Source of the DNA: Larimichthys crocea
Lineage: Eukaryota > Chordata > Actinopteri > Sciaenidae
Length of the DNA: 64,000 bases
NCBI RefSeq assembly: GCF_000972845.2
Contig: NC_040016.1
Coordinates: 7,088,701-7,152,700, forward strand
Direction of reading: 5' to 3'
In this document: in pieces, positions 36,184 through 45,100 of the stretch
Layout of the letters: each line of letters begins with the position of its first letter
How positions within the stretch are numbered: the first letter of the stretch is position 1
The notes under the pieces: model-generated
What the model saw: the letters and a program-made list of their open reading frames with translations, nothing else
What the model was told of the DNA's origin: nothing
Database searches by the model: none
Made by a program: the position numbers and the translations under genes

Positions 36184-39100
36184 TCTCAGAGACATGAAGA
36201 ATTACCCTCTTGAATCGTCAGAGCGATGGGTTTTCGGGTGAAATCTGGAGTTGACATTCCCTCTGGAAGTTCCTCTTTAAACTGTGTTATCATGACACCG
36301 GGCACTTTCGACCTCCTCCTAATGCCTAATCAAATGAAAAAACAAAAAACAAACAAAAAAAAAACAAAAAACAATCAGACAAGCTTAACATATAAAAGCA
36401 TAGAAATGTTAATAACTTATTTTGACGAGCCACCTCTGTAAATCTGTGAACTGAATAAGTGCAGCACGTTGCTGAGGCTGTATAAAGATTGAGTTCAAAA
36501 GTACCCAGTGAGCATTTGTCAGTGTAAATTTTACTCATATTCACAAACATTTATCGAATGTTGAAGAGAGCGACATGTTTTGGTTCAAACCTCTGAAGTA
36601 TTCTGCTGCTAAGACAAAATAACTACCTTATGGTGAACTCAAGTTGATGTGATAATGCATGTAAGTTCTGTACCAAATTATCATGAATTTCTCCCTAAAA
36701 TCTGACTCTGCCAAAGGTTTGTTGTGCTTGTCATAATATTCTGAAACTATTTCTCTTTTTGCAAGAACAGAATGCAAGTGAGTTAATTTCCATCCCCACC
36801 TACTCTACATCTCCTGTGTGTTGGCTTTACTTCACCCTCACAACATGGAGCGCTCGCACATTATTAAGAGTGCTCATGTGCAGCACTGTAAGGCCAGTAG
36901 CAAGGTCAACAATCCGAAACCTTTCCATAAGGAATGTGAATGTCTAATTTATGTATTTAGACAATATTCAAATGTGTAAAACATGATTTTTTTAAAAAAT
37001 TCTGTAAAAGAGTAGCAAAGTTTTCTGTAAGTACTTTTGGACTCTCCCACATCACGGGCCTCCTGATATTAGTAGTGAGTGTTGAATCTTGATATGAACA
37101 TGCACCTCAAAGTGACTTTATTGATGTGAGTAGCAGGCGTAATAGTCGGTGTTGTAATAACTTTGGTATTCTTGACATAAACAGTAATGTTTATGTCGTG
37201 TTGAACACGTGAGAGGTTAAATTTTAATTAGAATAAAGGACCATTTATATTTAATTCTAAACATATTAGGGTTTACTTGAAGATACTATATACAATGTTT
37301 TCCTCATATAAATCATATATAGAGCTTTTTAATTCTAATAAAGTATTACAAGAATTTGTTTATGAAGGAAAATAATATTACAAGATTACATGAAAGTTAT
37401 TTTTCAGCTAGTCATAACGACAAACTTATGCAACCTCAACCTTATGCTGTGAACAGATGATTTCAGGTTTAATTATTAATTAATTTTAGTGTTGATGATT
37501 GTAGTGCAGATTTAAATGATAATATATTTTCCTTTTTAAATCTCAAGAAGCAGTTGTAGAAGATGTGCTATTTGCAATGTGGACATATAAATGTCTGCAA
37601 CAGTAGCTTTGAGAAATATATTTATGTACTATAATGACGGTTGACACCTGTAAAAAATTAAACTCTCTATGCTCATACTGTAGCTTTACAGTACTTATTA
37701 TTACTTTAGGCACAGTTCAGTCTAAATTGTGATCATTCAAAGACCCAAAACAAGGAAAATTGGCCAGACTTTTCTATGTGTGTGGGGGGTGGCGGGACTG
37801 CCCTCTGGAGTTTCTGTTAGTCCAATGAGACCTACTTAGCTCACTTGTTGAGCTATTTAAAACTCTTAAAAATTAGACATTAATGTAGGTTTAAGTGCTT
37901 TGCAGAAGTCCAAGAAACCCTGAGAGTACCAATATGGACTAACCCACGGCAATCACGATGGGGGCATCACTGAATGCTGATCACAGTTCAGCTGGTCCAA
38001 GGACGCCTGGTCTTTAATTATTTTCTCTTGGCATTCAAGACCTGTAATAGGCAGAATATAAACTATAGTATATATGGAGAAATAAAGCAGGATACCCCAA
38101 CATTTAGCAGTCTGAAGCGCATGTGGCAGAACGCTCATAACGTTGCATGAGTTTTGCTGCTGTTAACAAGCAGAACGTTCACGCTGTGGAATCATGAGGA
38201 TGACGCGGACATCATTAAAAGCCATATCTTTGCATGGAAATATTGATCAGCCTATTAATGTAGAACAGCAATTAAAGCTGCATGTTCAAGCCAGGCATTG
38301 ATTTTATGGGTCAGTCAGCAAAATGTTTTTGATGGAGTATAATTGCCATAAATTTGGTGGAGAGCGATTCATAAAGATCTTTCCTCAGCAGGTTTAATGT
38401 GACTTATGTGCCTGGTAAATGTATATATTTTATATATGCATGAGTCATATTAGATCTGCTTTTGTAAACATCACCAGGCTCTTGATATCTTATTTTCTAA
38501 GAGATCTCGACAGCTGTCAGATGGATAAGGGTTCACATGGGCTGCAATCACAAAAATATCTAAAGGTTTTTCATTCATCCTCTCAAATGCTAATGCTCTG
38601 AAAATAACTTATTTTATCATGTTTCTAATACAGCTGGATGAGTGCTTGTTCTCTTTAAGAATTCTCTACCTACTATTTTTAATGTCCCTGCTTTGAAATC
38701 ATTTTTAGCCTGTGCATCGTGTTTTAAATGATCACCTTTGTTGGAGCTGAGCTTCATGAGGATGAATTATCAACAGGACAATGTTGCGTTTTATTGGAAA
38801 TAGGTACAGAAAGTTTTTTTTTTAAGTGCTGGCTAATCCTTCATGACTCATTCATTTATCTGTTTATCAAATCTACTAGTCTACAGCACTAAATTTATCT
38901 GTGGACTCACTATTTGGGACGAGGCTTCACAGAAATGGAACAAACTAACAGGTTTAAGTTTTCTAACTCTGACTACCTTTAAAACTGAATATTAAGTTTT
39001 TACACACTGTACTTGAGCACTGCACTTTCCTCTATTCATTGCTCCGTGCTTTCATCTTTTTAATTTATTCTTGCTTTTTACATTTTTCTTATTTCATGTC

Positions 39101-42064
39101 TTTTATGGCTTATAAAGCACTTTGAGATGTCTTTGTGTATGAAAGGTGCTTTGTAAGTACACCTGGCTTTCCTTGCCAAATAAATAAATGAACAAATCAA
39201 TGAATGTGTGATAAAGAGTACATTCAGAAAGCTTTTCAAAACCTGCTGACTCAACAACATGTTCCCACTGTTGTTGTGTGATGCTGTGTTTATTCTCATC
39301 AGTGCGGCTTCAGTCATTTGCCATTGTTGGCTGTTAGGACTTTGCAGTAACTTTGCTGTTCTTTGCTTCACTCACTTGTCCAATTTGTAGCTGGAAAGCA
39401 CATACGGCAACTAATGCAGAACTTTTTTCATTTGTTTATGTCCTAATGCAATTTAAGATGTGAAATAATGGCTAGCTTACATTGTTATTTCCCTTTTTTA
39501 ATTCACGGTCACGATAACAGAGAAAGCTAAGTGCTATCTGCGTATTGATTCTTATTTGAAGCGTGCATTGTGTACTTGTGTTGCACAGAATTTGTTCAGA
39601 GTGTGTCACAGAAATACAAGAAATCAAAAGATATTGAGAGTTGGGTGAGGCTTAAGAGCTTCCAGAGGTCATGGTGTCATTCCAGCTGGTTACCTCACAA
39701 CCTCAATGTTCTGTGTTAACTTGACAGCACATGGTTCTGTTAGACCTGCTTTGAACTTGTAGGATCATAGAAAAATGCAATTTCGAATCTGTGACAGTCG
39801 TGGTCGTCACAGTGAAGCCAAGGATAACATGTGGGTCAGGCATGAAAAGGCCAAGAATCTCAGGGGAATACAGAAAGAGGGTGACTCATTTTGTGTTGGT
39901 GTTTGTTGTATAATATTACAGCCTCAAATATGATTTACTTGTATGCTACAAGTAAATCAAAGATATTGGTATTCAATAATACCAAATTCAAGCTGTTTGT
40001 AGTTCATTAATACTAAAAGTTAAAGCTAGGGTAGGTAATGTGTTTCAGAAGCATTTGTTGGAATTCTCTTTACATCCTCGACAATAAATCAAATGCTCTG
40101 AAACAAAATGCTGGTATCTATGGCTGTCGCATGCTTGTAATAACCACGTCCAGTCAGTCTGCCTTTCTACATTCCTATCAGCACACACTGCCTGTGTACT
40201 CATTGTGCATGAAAATGTGTTTTGTGGAAGTGATTATAGAGGAAAGTCTGAAAGGAGGTAGTCCAATACTAATACTTTCAGAATCTCCAGCGTTACCTAC
40301 CCTAGCTTTGATTAAGTCTTAAGATTTGTGTGATTTTTAAGGGGGCACTGGGGTGGCCAGTCAGATTAGCTAGATTTTAGGAGGATCATGCCACTCTTTG
40401 GGGATGTTCCTGTAAAGAAAGTTCACTTATTGAGACTGAACTGTGCCAACATACTACACAGGACTAACCAACACGTGGACATACGTTTTTAAAAAGTGGT
40501 AAGCTGAACAACAAGCTAAAGTCGAAACATGAAAATCAACCACAGTGCCGTCTAGCAACAGCCTTGAGCTAGTATTCATATGAATGATGTTGAGAGTGTC
40601 ACAATGAAATGCATCTCTTGTGACACTGAAAGTTTAGTCATCCATTTCGGATGACACCTTTCAGGAGTGATGAAGACCACATCATACATGCAATTCACCC
40701 AACATGTAGTCATGCACTTAACAGAAGGTGAATTGTTTGTGTAGCTTGATTTCTTGTTTGCTCGCATACCTTTGTCATCTGGGTGAACTCCCTCAGAAGC
40801 GTCGACTTAACACGCAATGTGACAGCAGGAGAGGGAACAGGACAGGTAAATATTAATCCTGACAAAAGCACCACTGCAGGTTGGAACTTCGACAGGATTA
40901 TGGATACAATAAACATGAAACACCACAATATACGGTATATCCCAGGACTGGGAAGCACAATCACAGACACAACTTTGGCAGAACAAAATATTCAGAGACA
41001 ACGAACAACAAAAATGGTTAGTCATAGACAACATATGAAACAGTAGGTTAGCAATATGTTGTCACAGCAGCATGTGAATGGATATGCTGTGCAACAGAGC
41101 TGAGTAGACTTATCTGTAAGCACGCTCAGGCATTTTCTCATTGCTGACATCTCAGGATGATTCCTGCGCAGTGCTTGAGAAAAAAATATTTGCAAATATT
41201 TTGTAGAAAAGCAATTTCTTGGAAATCAATTTAAAATAAGCCTTCATTTTGTCTTCTATCAAACAATGACACCATTTCACTTTCAATTTTCTCTTCAGTT
41301 GTAGCAGCAGCTAGTGACTGTTTCATTGATCCTCTATGATGATTCTCTTGCTCATCAGCTGTACCTTCTTCATGTAAACTCAGAGTAATTTGTCGACAAT
41401 TTTTGGTCATGAAGAGATTTTCTTTTCACAGCATGCTCTCGTTCAGTGAATACAGCTTGTTTTTCATGTATTTCATTTGATCTTCATAATCACATCTTCG
41501 GGAAGCAGAAGTTGATGATGACCAGCGAGACACTCAAACTTGTTGCTGCATGTTTGTTTGTTTTTCCAGATAGCAAAGAAGGTCCGTTGAAAAGTGGCAT
41601 CTGCTTCCTTGTTGACAAGAAATGGTTGGTCTTGACATAATGGATGGCATACTGGACTGTTTCCATTTGACAAAAGAAAACGCTGTGGTGCTTATCTTCA
41701 TTTTCAGCCTTTGGAATAATAGCTTTATTCAGAGTAGTTCCACTTCTTCAAAAAAGATTCGTTTTGCAGACACAGATAGATTAAATCTGTGATACGGTGA
41801 GTTTTTCAATCCCAGGTGATTTCTTCTCTTGAAGGTTTTTCTTTACTTGAATGCGATGGCACGTTAAAATTGATTTTGTATAAAGATTTATTTTCTAAGT
41901 GGAATGTATCCAGTTCAACGTCATTTGTCAGATAAGAGAAAATACAGGCGTACACCTGTGACACCAACCCCTCGTCTGACCTAACTACAGAGGGTGTCCA
42001 TCACCCTGCACTTACCCGCCTGCCCCTCGGCAGTTGGTTCGGTCACCTTTGACTTCTTCCACAT
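22498..42064 (-). CDS. igfn1: Copy A: igfn1-like muscle Ig/Fn3 protein, complete, 25 coding exons
   Basis: This is the first of three tandem igfn1-like genes. The joined exons give about 1,544 residues. Ig 1 lies at about residues 57-137 and the helical SADKKDYE module at 164-225. Ig 2 and Ig 3 cover 263-410, and a Lys/Ala/Glu plus Gly/Ala-rich segment covers 411-750. The C-terminal array is Ig (751-839), Ig (840-937), Fn3 (938-1036), Fn3 (1037-1139), Fn3 (1140-1242), Ig (1243-1335), Fn3 (1336-1434) and Ig (1435-1543). IGFN1 is known as a skeletal-muscle Z-disc protein that binds the KY protein; that function is inferred from homology. All splice phases join without a break. The start was chosen because an acceptor lies just upstream and the N-terminus (MWKKSK...EPTAEGQ) matches copies B and C. 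Introns are larger than in copy B because of repeat insertions. Introns at 27,309-28,507 and 33,536-34,459 show nothing recognisable. Confidence 0.9.
22614..22940 (-). CDS. igfn1: Copy A exon 24: C-terminal Ig 7
   Basis: Exon of 327 bp, phase 1 to 1: FILPLKMHTAPQGYECYMSC, DPTPHVTWYCDNISLNTNTN, GPKDTGEFKIVAENSMGRAE. This is the last Ig domain, as in the myosin-binding protein C C-terminus. Confidence 0.93.
23308..23604 (-). CDS. igfn1: Copy A exon 23: Fn3 4
   Basis: Exon of 297 bp, phase 1 to 1: DEPKPPGPVDIDENVPGTVT, ISWTPSPDEKRDDRLHYMV, EYQFRVYAKNDMGSSKPSES. It ends TNKKG at a normal GT donor, unlike copy B, which uses GC at the same place. Confidence 0.94.
23686..23878 (-). CDS. igfn1: Copy A exon 22: Ig 6, second part
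   Basis: Exon of 193 bp, phase 0 to 1: ASPWPDIIWQKDGSPVSKKV, LLIPSADRVDTGIYTITVKN, ending FSIEIRVTG. The Ig Trp and the D-G-Y motif are present. Confidence 0.93.
23989..24074 (-). CDS. igfn1: Copy A exon 21: Ig 6, first part
   Basis: Exon of 86 bp, phase 1 to 0: VRPRFTDAKIKSFMVVRAGN then SARFNINFE. Acceptor aactag, donor gtaatt. The preceding intron (24,075-24,555) holds a short GTATTT tandem repeat. Confidence 0.9.
24556..24864 (-). CDS. igfn1: Copy A exon 20: Fn3 3
   Basis: Exon of 309 bp, phase 1 to 1: PPGKVLDFKVTDSTYTTLSL, SWTKPKD, YYVEVRPAENTEWDRCN, MYWVRVIATNDGGEG, ending AMPPPG. Copy B exon 18 has the same length. Confidence 0.94.
24952..25080 (-). CDS. igfn1: Copy A exon 19: Fn3 2, second half
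   Basis: Exon of 129 bp, phase 1 to 1: FPVKDVTEGMEYEFRVSAIN then SGAGEFSTPSEFVFARDPK. The Tyr-x-Phe-Arg-Val core of the Fn3 F strand is clear. Confidence 0.92.
25205..25384 (-). CDS. igfn1: Copy A exon 18: Fn3 2, first half
   Basis: Exon of 180 bp (60 codons), phase 1 to 1: AYPGPPSAPKVVSAFKDC, LTWSPPANTGGTSILGFNLE, SNLWGPVNPPEQMIRG. The donor gttatt is weak but is the only one that keeps phase. The intron before it (25,385-25,984) holds unexplained inserted sequence. Confidence 0.92.
25385..25984. other. Copy A intron with inserted sequence
   Basis: 600 bp intron; the matching copy B intron (14,402-14,485) is 84 bp. The extra sequence has no splice-bounded exon and no motif I can name. It is probably a decayed insertion. 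Confidence 0.45.
25985..26281 (-). CDS. igfn1: Copy A exon 17: Fn3 1
   Basis: Exon of 297 bp (99 codons), phase 1 to 1. Fn3 hallmarks are DKPTPPMGPLEIVE, IEFKWRAPKDSGG, ILERQQIGRNTWKKV and RYCYRIRVETEMG. Confidence 0.94.
26394..26687 (-). CDS. igfn1: Copy A exon 16: Ig 5
   Basis: Exon of 294 bp (98 codons), phase 1 to 1. It contains DPPRFDAEEL, FVGREPMKIQWYLDGEEL and EFGTTEALSQLVVLG, a complete I-set Ig domain of the myosin-binding protein C type. Confidence 0.93.
26918..27059 (-). CDS. igfn1: Copy A exon 15: Ig 4, second half
   Basis: Exon of 142 bp, phase 0 to 1, with KLKIHKVTEEFAGKYKFEAD and GRKTEAVIAVEG. Phe replaces the usual Cys of the Ig F strand; copy B keeps Cys (KYRCEADGRK). Confidence 0.9.
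27184..27308 (-). CDS. igfn1: Copy A exon 14: Ig 4, first half
   Basis: Exon of 125 bp, phase 1 to 0. It encodes DPGVHFHAGLSDCKANIGE, ELECKVNKEDCVGIWYKDG: the C and Trp of an Ig core. Copy B exon 12 has the same length. Confidence 0.9.
28508..28678 (-). CDS. igfn1: Copy A exon 13: Gly/Ala/Glu exon ending in a second GPL motif
   Basis: Phase 1 to 1. The end (GRARQGPLIVETVSG before gtaag) resembles the tail of exon 11 and of copy B exon 11. The acceptor is uncertain: aaaag at 28,679 (used here) or cagag near 28,667, both in frame. Polypyrimidine-rich sequence lies upstream. It is absent from copy B. Confidence 0.68.
28679..30356. other. Copy A intron 12, with a possible relic exon
   Basis: 1.7 kb intron between the two exons specific to copy A. 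It contains a 23 bp stretch at 29,618-29,640 resembling exon 13 and an unexplained minus-strand open frame at 28,857-29,054. Nothing else recognised. Confidence 0.45.
30357..30461 (-). CDS. igfn1: Copy A exon 12: acidic/basic exon absent from copy B
   Basis: Exon of 105 bp, phase 1 to 1, with a caaatag acceptor and gtaag donor. It encodes DNNDEETRDQQGEKSGKKG then KRPKKKN and VEVEEAVVG. There is no counterpart in copy B, where the corresponding intron is only 88 bp. It could be skipped without breaking frame. Confidence 0.65.
30601..30819. mobile_element. MITE-like element in copy A intron 11
   Basis: About 220 bp, AT-rich, beginning AGGTTGTCACAGTACC and ending AGTATC-type sequence, the inverse of AGGTTGTCAAAAGTATC. 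Ends of this kind bound a small fish element. It lies between exons 11 and 12 of copy A. Confidence 0.5.
31225..31968 (-). CDS. igfn1: Copy A exon 11: Lys/Ala/Glu then Gly/Ala-rich segment
   Basis: Exon of 744 bp, phase 1 to 1, and the largest in the window. It opens with a basic stretch (DKDPKGKKGTRKTT) shared with copy B. It then runs through a Lys/Glu/Ala coiled-coil-like helix, a Gly/Ala repeat block, an acidic block (EDDYDSFEDSDEDIEGG) and a GEG repeat. It ends KKRVR-type RVRDGPLVEEKAIG. It occupies the place where mammalian IGFN1 carries its huge repetitive exon. Long frames open on the opposite strand here are compositional artefacts. Confidence 0.85.
32113..32385 (-). CDS. igfn1: Copy A exon 10: Ig 3
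   Basis: Exon of 273 bp (91 codons), phase 1 to 1, a single-exon Ig domain: VPEVDFAVKIQEV, EDALFQCVL, VKWYGK, and GGIYAAVAG ending LVVEG. The length is identical to copy B exon 10. Confidence 0.93.
32645..32813 (-). CDS. igfn1: Copy A exon 9: Ig 2, second part
   Basis: Exon of 169 bp, phase 0 to 1. It contains DGVMVPF, LKQVGKKYIFKI and the Ig F-strand SEDAGLYSVDVGG. Acceptor ttttgcag, donor gtatgt. Confidence 0.92.
32905..33018 (-). CDS. igfn1: Copy A exon 8: Ig 2, first part
   Basis: Exon of 114 bp (38 codons), phase 0 to 0. It encodes FVSHITKLKHIEV and a D-rich strand ending NSKLFLYK. The same length is seen in copies B and C. Confidence 0.92.
33199..33382 (-). CDS. igfn1: Copy A exon 7: IGFN1 helical module
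   Basis: Exon of 184 bp, phase 2 to 0. It encodes the family signature LLSADKKDYERICAEYGITD followed by FRGMLKKLSELKKEREEE, a charged, probably helical segment. It is nearly identical to copies B and C. Confidence 0.93.
33502..33535 (-). CDS. igfn1: Copy A exon 6: short basic linker
   Basis: Micro-exon of 34 bp, phase 1 to 2, encoding DPTELRKKLKKR. Acceptor ctcag, donor gtgag. Its phase change is needed for the next exon to read in frame. Confidence 0.82.
34460..34504 (-). CDS. igfn1: Copy A exon 5: linker
   Basis: Exon of 45 bp, phase 1 to 1, encoding a basic linker (VGFSKAKLQKKMLVD). Acceptor ttacag, donor gtaagg. It is homologous to copy B exon 5 (VGFKKGK...) and to the first half of copy C exon 5. 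Confidence 0.83.
34626..34725 (-). CDS. igfn1: Copy A exon 4: Ig 1, second half
   Basis: Exon of 100 bp, phase 0 to 1. It carries the Ig DSDTYKCFATNEHG motif with its Cys, matching the copy B and copy C exons of identical length. Confidence 0.9.
34855..35180 (+). repeat. Common fish interspersed repeat in copy A intron 3
   Basis: Contains the recognisable run ACCACTCAAAGCTGTTTTAC, CACCCATTCACACATGCATT, AACTGCTCATCAGGAGTCC, CACAGCCATCAAGA and GTGTCTTGCTCAAGGACAC. It is interrupted by a CA microsatellite at 35,036-35,066. A diverged relative lies at 61,970-62,140. Confidence 0.6.
35519..35661 (-). CDS. igfn1: Copy A exon 3: Ig 1, first half
   Basis: Exon of 143 bp, phase 1 to 0. It encodes YAVFKAKVVGTPTPSVSWRR, the B to C strands and core Trp of an I-set Ig domain. 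It ends EHTIE before gtaagc. Copies B and C have 137 and 140 bp here. Confidence 0.88.
36126..36182 (+). repeat. TA/CA microsatellite
   Basis: A TA run followed by about 22 CA units, just beyond the donor of copy A exon 2 in the following intron. Other short arrays: TC 1,463-1,483; TG 9,844-9,866; AAC 17,708-17,739; TA/TG 23,044-23,080; CA 35,036-35,066. Confidence 0.95.
36206..36325 (-). CDS. igfn1: Copy A exon 2
   Basis: Exon of 120 bp, phase 1 to 1. It encodes the conserved RSKVPGVMITQF and PEGMSTPDFTRKPIAL segment that leads into Ig 1. The acceptor is gattag and the donor gtaatt. A long CA microsatellite lies just beyond its donor, in the following intron. Confidence 0.9.
38885..39165 (+). 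mobile_element. Decayed LINE 3' end
   Basis: Encodes a remnant of the C-terminal LINE motif (WNKLTGLSFLTLTTFK, of the WN-LP...FK type). It is followed by the typical fish LINE tail AAAGCACTTTGAGATG...TGAAAGGTGCTTTGTAA. No intact frame. Confidence 0.45.
40021..40316. mobile_element. MITE with 17-20 bp terminal inverted repeats
   Basis: Left end TTAAAGCTAGGGTAGGTAAT; right end is its inverse, GTTACCTACCCTAGCTTTGA. The interior has no coding potential. Ends of this sequence are common in percomorph fish genomes. Confidence 0.75.
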
Positions 42065-42101
42065 GTTGGTTTCCTCTTGAGCTCTGCTGATTCAGAAGGC
42101 T
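42016..42101 (-). CDS. igfn1: Copy A exon 1: start exon
   Basis: The ATG is at 42,064-42,062 and 49 coding bases follow (MWKKSKVTEPTAEGQA), ending in phase 1 before a gtaag donor. A ttgctgcag acceptor at 42,102 means this is not the transcript's first exon. A TGA lies in frame upstream of the ATG, so bases 42,065-42,101 are 5' UTR. Confidence 0.82.
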
Positions 42102-45100
42102 CTGCAGCAAAAAATAAAAATAAATAAAAAATAGATTTAGCATTGCATACATGCATACTCAAAAGCAAATCAATGATATTGACTGAGAGTCTCGAAAGAG
42201 TTTGAGGTGTCAAGATTGGTGCTTTTAGTTGCTCATTCTCTTTATGAAAATTTAAGCAGATGTCACTCAAAGTTTTTTCCGTGGTTTATTTATTTATAAC
42301 CTTTGGAGGAAAATCAGCTGCTTTAAACAGCTCAGATGGTATTTTTTCAAAAGCATACTGCAGTTACTCGTACCAGTCAGTAAGAGGCAGCAACCAATGA
42401 TATTTGCACTAATTGTTGGCCTCAACATAGGGTGAATATCTATTTCAGGAATCCTTCAGAGGCATGTGTTAATTAAGCAAAGAACTTGTTTAAGCCTTAA
42501 ATAAACCAGGTGAAGACTTAGTTTTATAATAATACTGTACACATGACCAATGCTACAGCCTGCTTGTCCTGATCCTGTCGTAAAATTAGTTAATCTCTGG
42601 TCAAATTTGGAATTATGTTGCTTACACCTGCATTTCTCTTTATTAAAAATAAATGAATGATATACATTTTTTTTTTTTTTTAAGAAACCTGGATCATTTA
42701 TTCGTTAGGTTAGACACTGAAGGAGTGTAGTGAGTTCAAAACATCAAGTGTGTTTTGACATTTATGAGGATCACAACAACTGACTCACAGAGACTTGTTT
42801 AACTGTTACATGAGTCATAGCTTCGCTCTGTTGTGAAAGGTCACAAGCATCACTGTCTATCATCATTACTATTTTTTGTTCTTGTAAAACTTGACCTAAT
42901 GACTCAAAGTCAGAGGTCTTAACCTTCTCATTGGACAGGGACTCAGAGTAGGTGTGGTTACATATGGGTGATTAATAATATTATTGTCATTATAACTTTG
43001 CAGCTGAACAGTGTCAGAAAATTGACATGAAGAGGTAAGTCCTGTTTGAATTCTGCTTTTAGTGCTGTTTTGTGTTTGCATGGATGATGTGATAATATCA
43101 CTGCACATTCCCAACAGTGCTGTATGATAAGGATTTTGTTCATGATTAGGAATGTTTTAATGGCTACAGCATCAGGTGCTGTCAGCTAGTCTATAAACAA
43201 CAGTGCTTGCTATTGTGTTCAGCTTGCTCTGCATGAAAAGGCCTAGTGTTTGCATGATTCTGATTTGTCTTCTACAATAGATAGACATTGTGATGTATGC
43301 AACCAAATTTACCAAAGGTTTTGCATTTTACAAGCATTCTAGCAGCATGTGCACTCAACCTGCTTCTCCCCTAAACATTTTCTTTCTGTCTATAACATTA
43401 AAATTTCATGACTAAATAAGCAAAAAAGAAGACATTGGTAGTTATTATTAATGAAGATTTTGACATTTTGACAAACAATTGTCAATCTGTGATGAAATTG
43501 TCACCAGTTGCTCCTAATAAGAACTGTTTGAGGGGGGGCCTTAAACAAATAGAAAACATGTCTGGTTTTGTTGAAGTGACGCCTTCTCTTTTTGACTTGC
43601 ACCATATTTTGTTACTAAATCCTAAAATATTTCATCTCACATTTTAAATATTTACAGTCTGACCTGATGTGCCACTGAAAATTAAACCTGCTGCATTGGA
43701 AAATAAGTGTTTTATTTTTAGTTGTACACATGCTTCAGCATATGTTCAGAAAGGTTCTGGGCTCCAGCAGCACTCTTGGCTCTTGGTGCATCTTGAAAAT
43801 GAATTACACATCACATATGGTAAAAGCAAAACAGCCTGCAACAGGAGACATCTTGGCAGGAATCCCTTTACATTAATGGACACCCACTTCTCTTCCCTCC
43901 CACTGAATACTTTTACCATTTTAGCTCATTACATTTATAGTTTAATGTTGGCTCGCATCTATATGAGTTCTCATTCGTTGGAGAGGGAACGTTGTAGACA
44001 ATATGACTGTCAGTAGATCCCGAGCATCTTTACAAGTCACTACCCCTGAGATTTTGAAGATTGTTGTTGTAGACATCATTACAAATAAACACTTCTCTGG
44101 CTTTAAAAACAAACAAACAAAAAAAAAGAGCCATACTTCATAACATCATTACATACTGTATAACCAGCATGTAGGCAGGCTGACTGTCACTGCAAGCAAC
44201 ATAACAAGTCACCAAGCTTAAAATTAGAGTTGGGCTATCTGAAATGTTGGACCAGTGTAGCAGAAAAATAAATATCCATCTTTTCACCCTCAGTCTGCAC
44301 TCATCTTCACATGACTTACTTTTACTTTTTACTCTTAACCATATATATATATGCATTGATATGAATATGACAGATGAGTCTCTATTTTTATAATCTTTAT
44401 TATAAAGATCCTTGCTTTCCGTAGTATTTTGACAGTTTGTCCCAGCGGCTTGATTTAACCGTGACATTAACAGAATGCTCAGTGATTTTGTGTGTGATTC
44501 CTTCAGTATCCATGCATGGTCAAACCCTGTGATGTTTGACTGTAATTTCATCTTTGCATGTGTACAACACCACATCCTTTGTCATCGCTTGACGTTGACC
44601 ACTTCTCGCATTAACAACTGTCTCTCAAGATGCCAGTCAAGGCAACTGAAGTTTGTTCTAAAGATATACTGTACAGCAGACAGACAAATTAAGCCTAATG
44701 TGTAGTACGTGACATCTCCCAGTGATTCTCAGCCACCCACTGCAGATGACTGCACCACTGATCACATACTCTAGAAATGGCATCTGGTAACTTCTCAAAT
44801 GTCCCTCACCGAATCTTTACACGTCACTGGCAGCAGACAGAAAGTGGCTGCAGCTGTGTAGCTCACACAAAACTAGGCCTGATGACAAGGCCTTTAGGTG
44901 TCAAATGAGCCCTAATGGTGCTGTTTCTTTCAAATCTGCATCTCCCAGTGGTGTGCTTGTTAGTTACATTGCTGTAATAGGGCTGACAAGTTGATGCAGA
45001 CATGATGTACAAACCATATAAGAAGCTGTATCATGTTATGTTTGGCAGTATGTGTTTATTCTCCCCTCGCGTCTTATCTCTTAAATTGATCGTGTTCTCT

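Larger units (their letters stand above)
36326..42015. other. Copy A intron 1
   Basis: 5.7 kb intron. It carries a LINE 3' end at about 38.9-39.16 kb and a MITE at 40.02-40.32 kb. A splice-bounded segment near 37,940-38,040 has a stop in its longest frame and no homology I can see. No supported exon. Confidence 0.5.

Noticed and set aside
37940..38040. Segment bounded by tattacag and GTGG|gttag in copy A intron 1
   Set aside because: The frame ends in a stop before the donor, there is no homology to the other copies, and it would break the copy A reading frame.
41250..41680. Minus-strand stretch with a protein-like run (NKEADATFQRTFFAIWKN)
   Set aside because: Multiple stops follow within a short distance, there are no splice sites that join it, and I cannot match it to a family. 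Possibly a decayed transposon piece.
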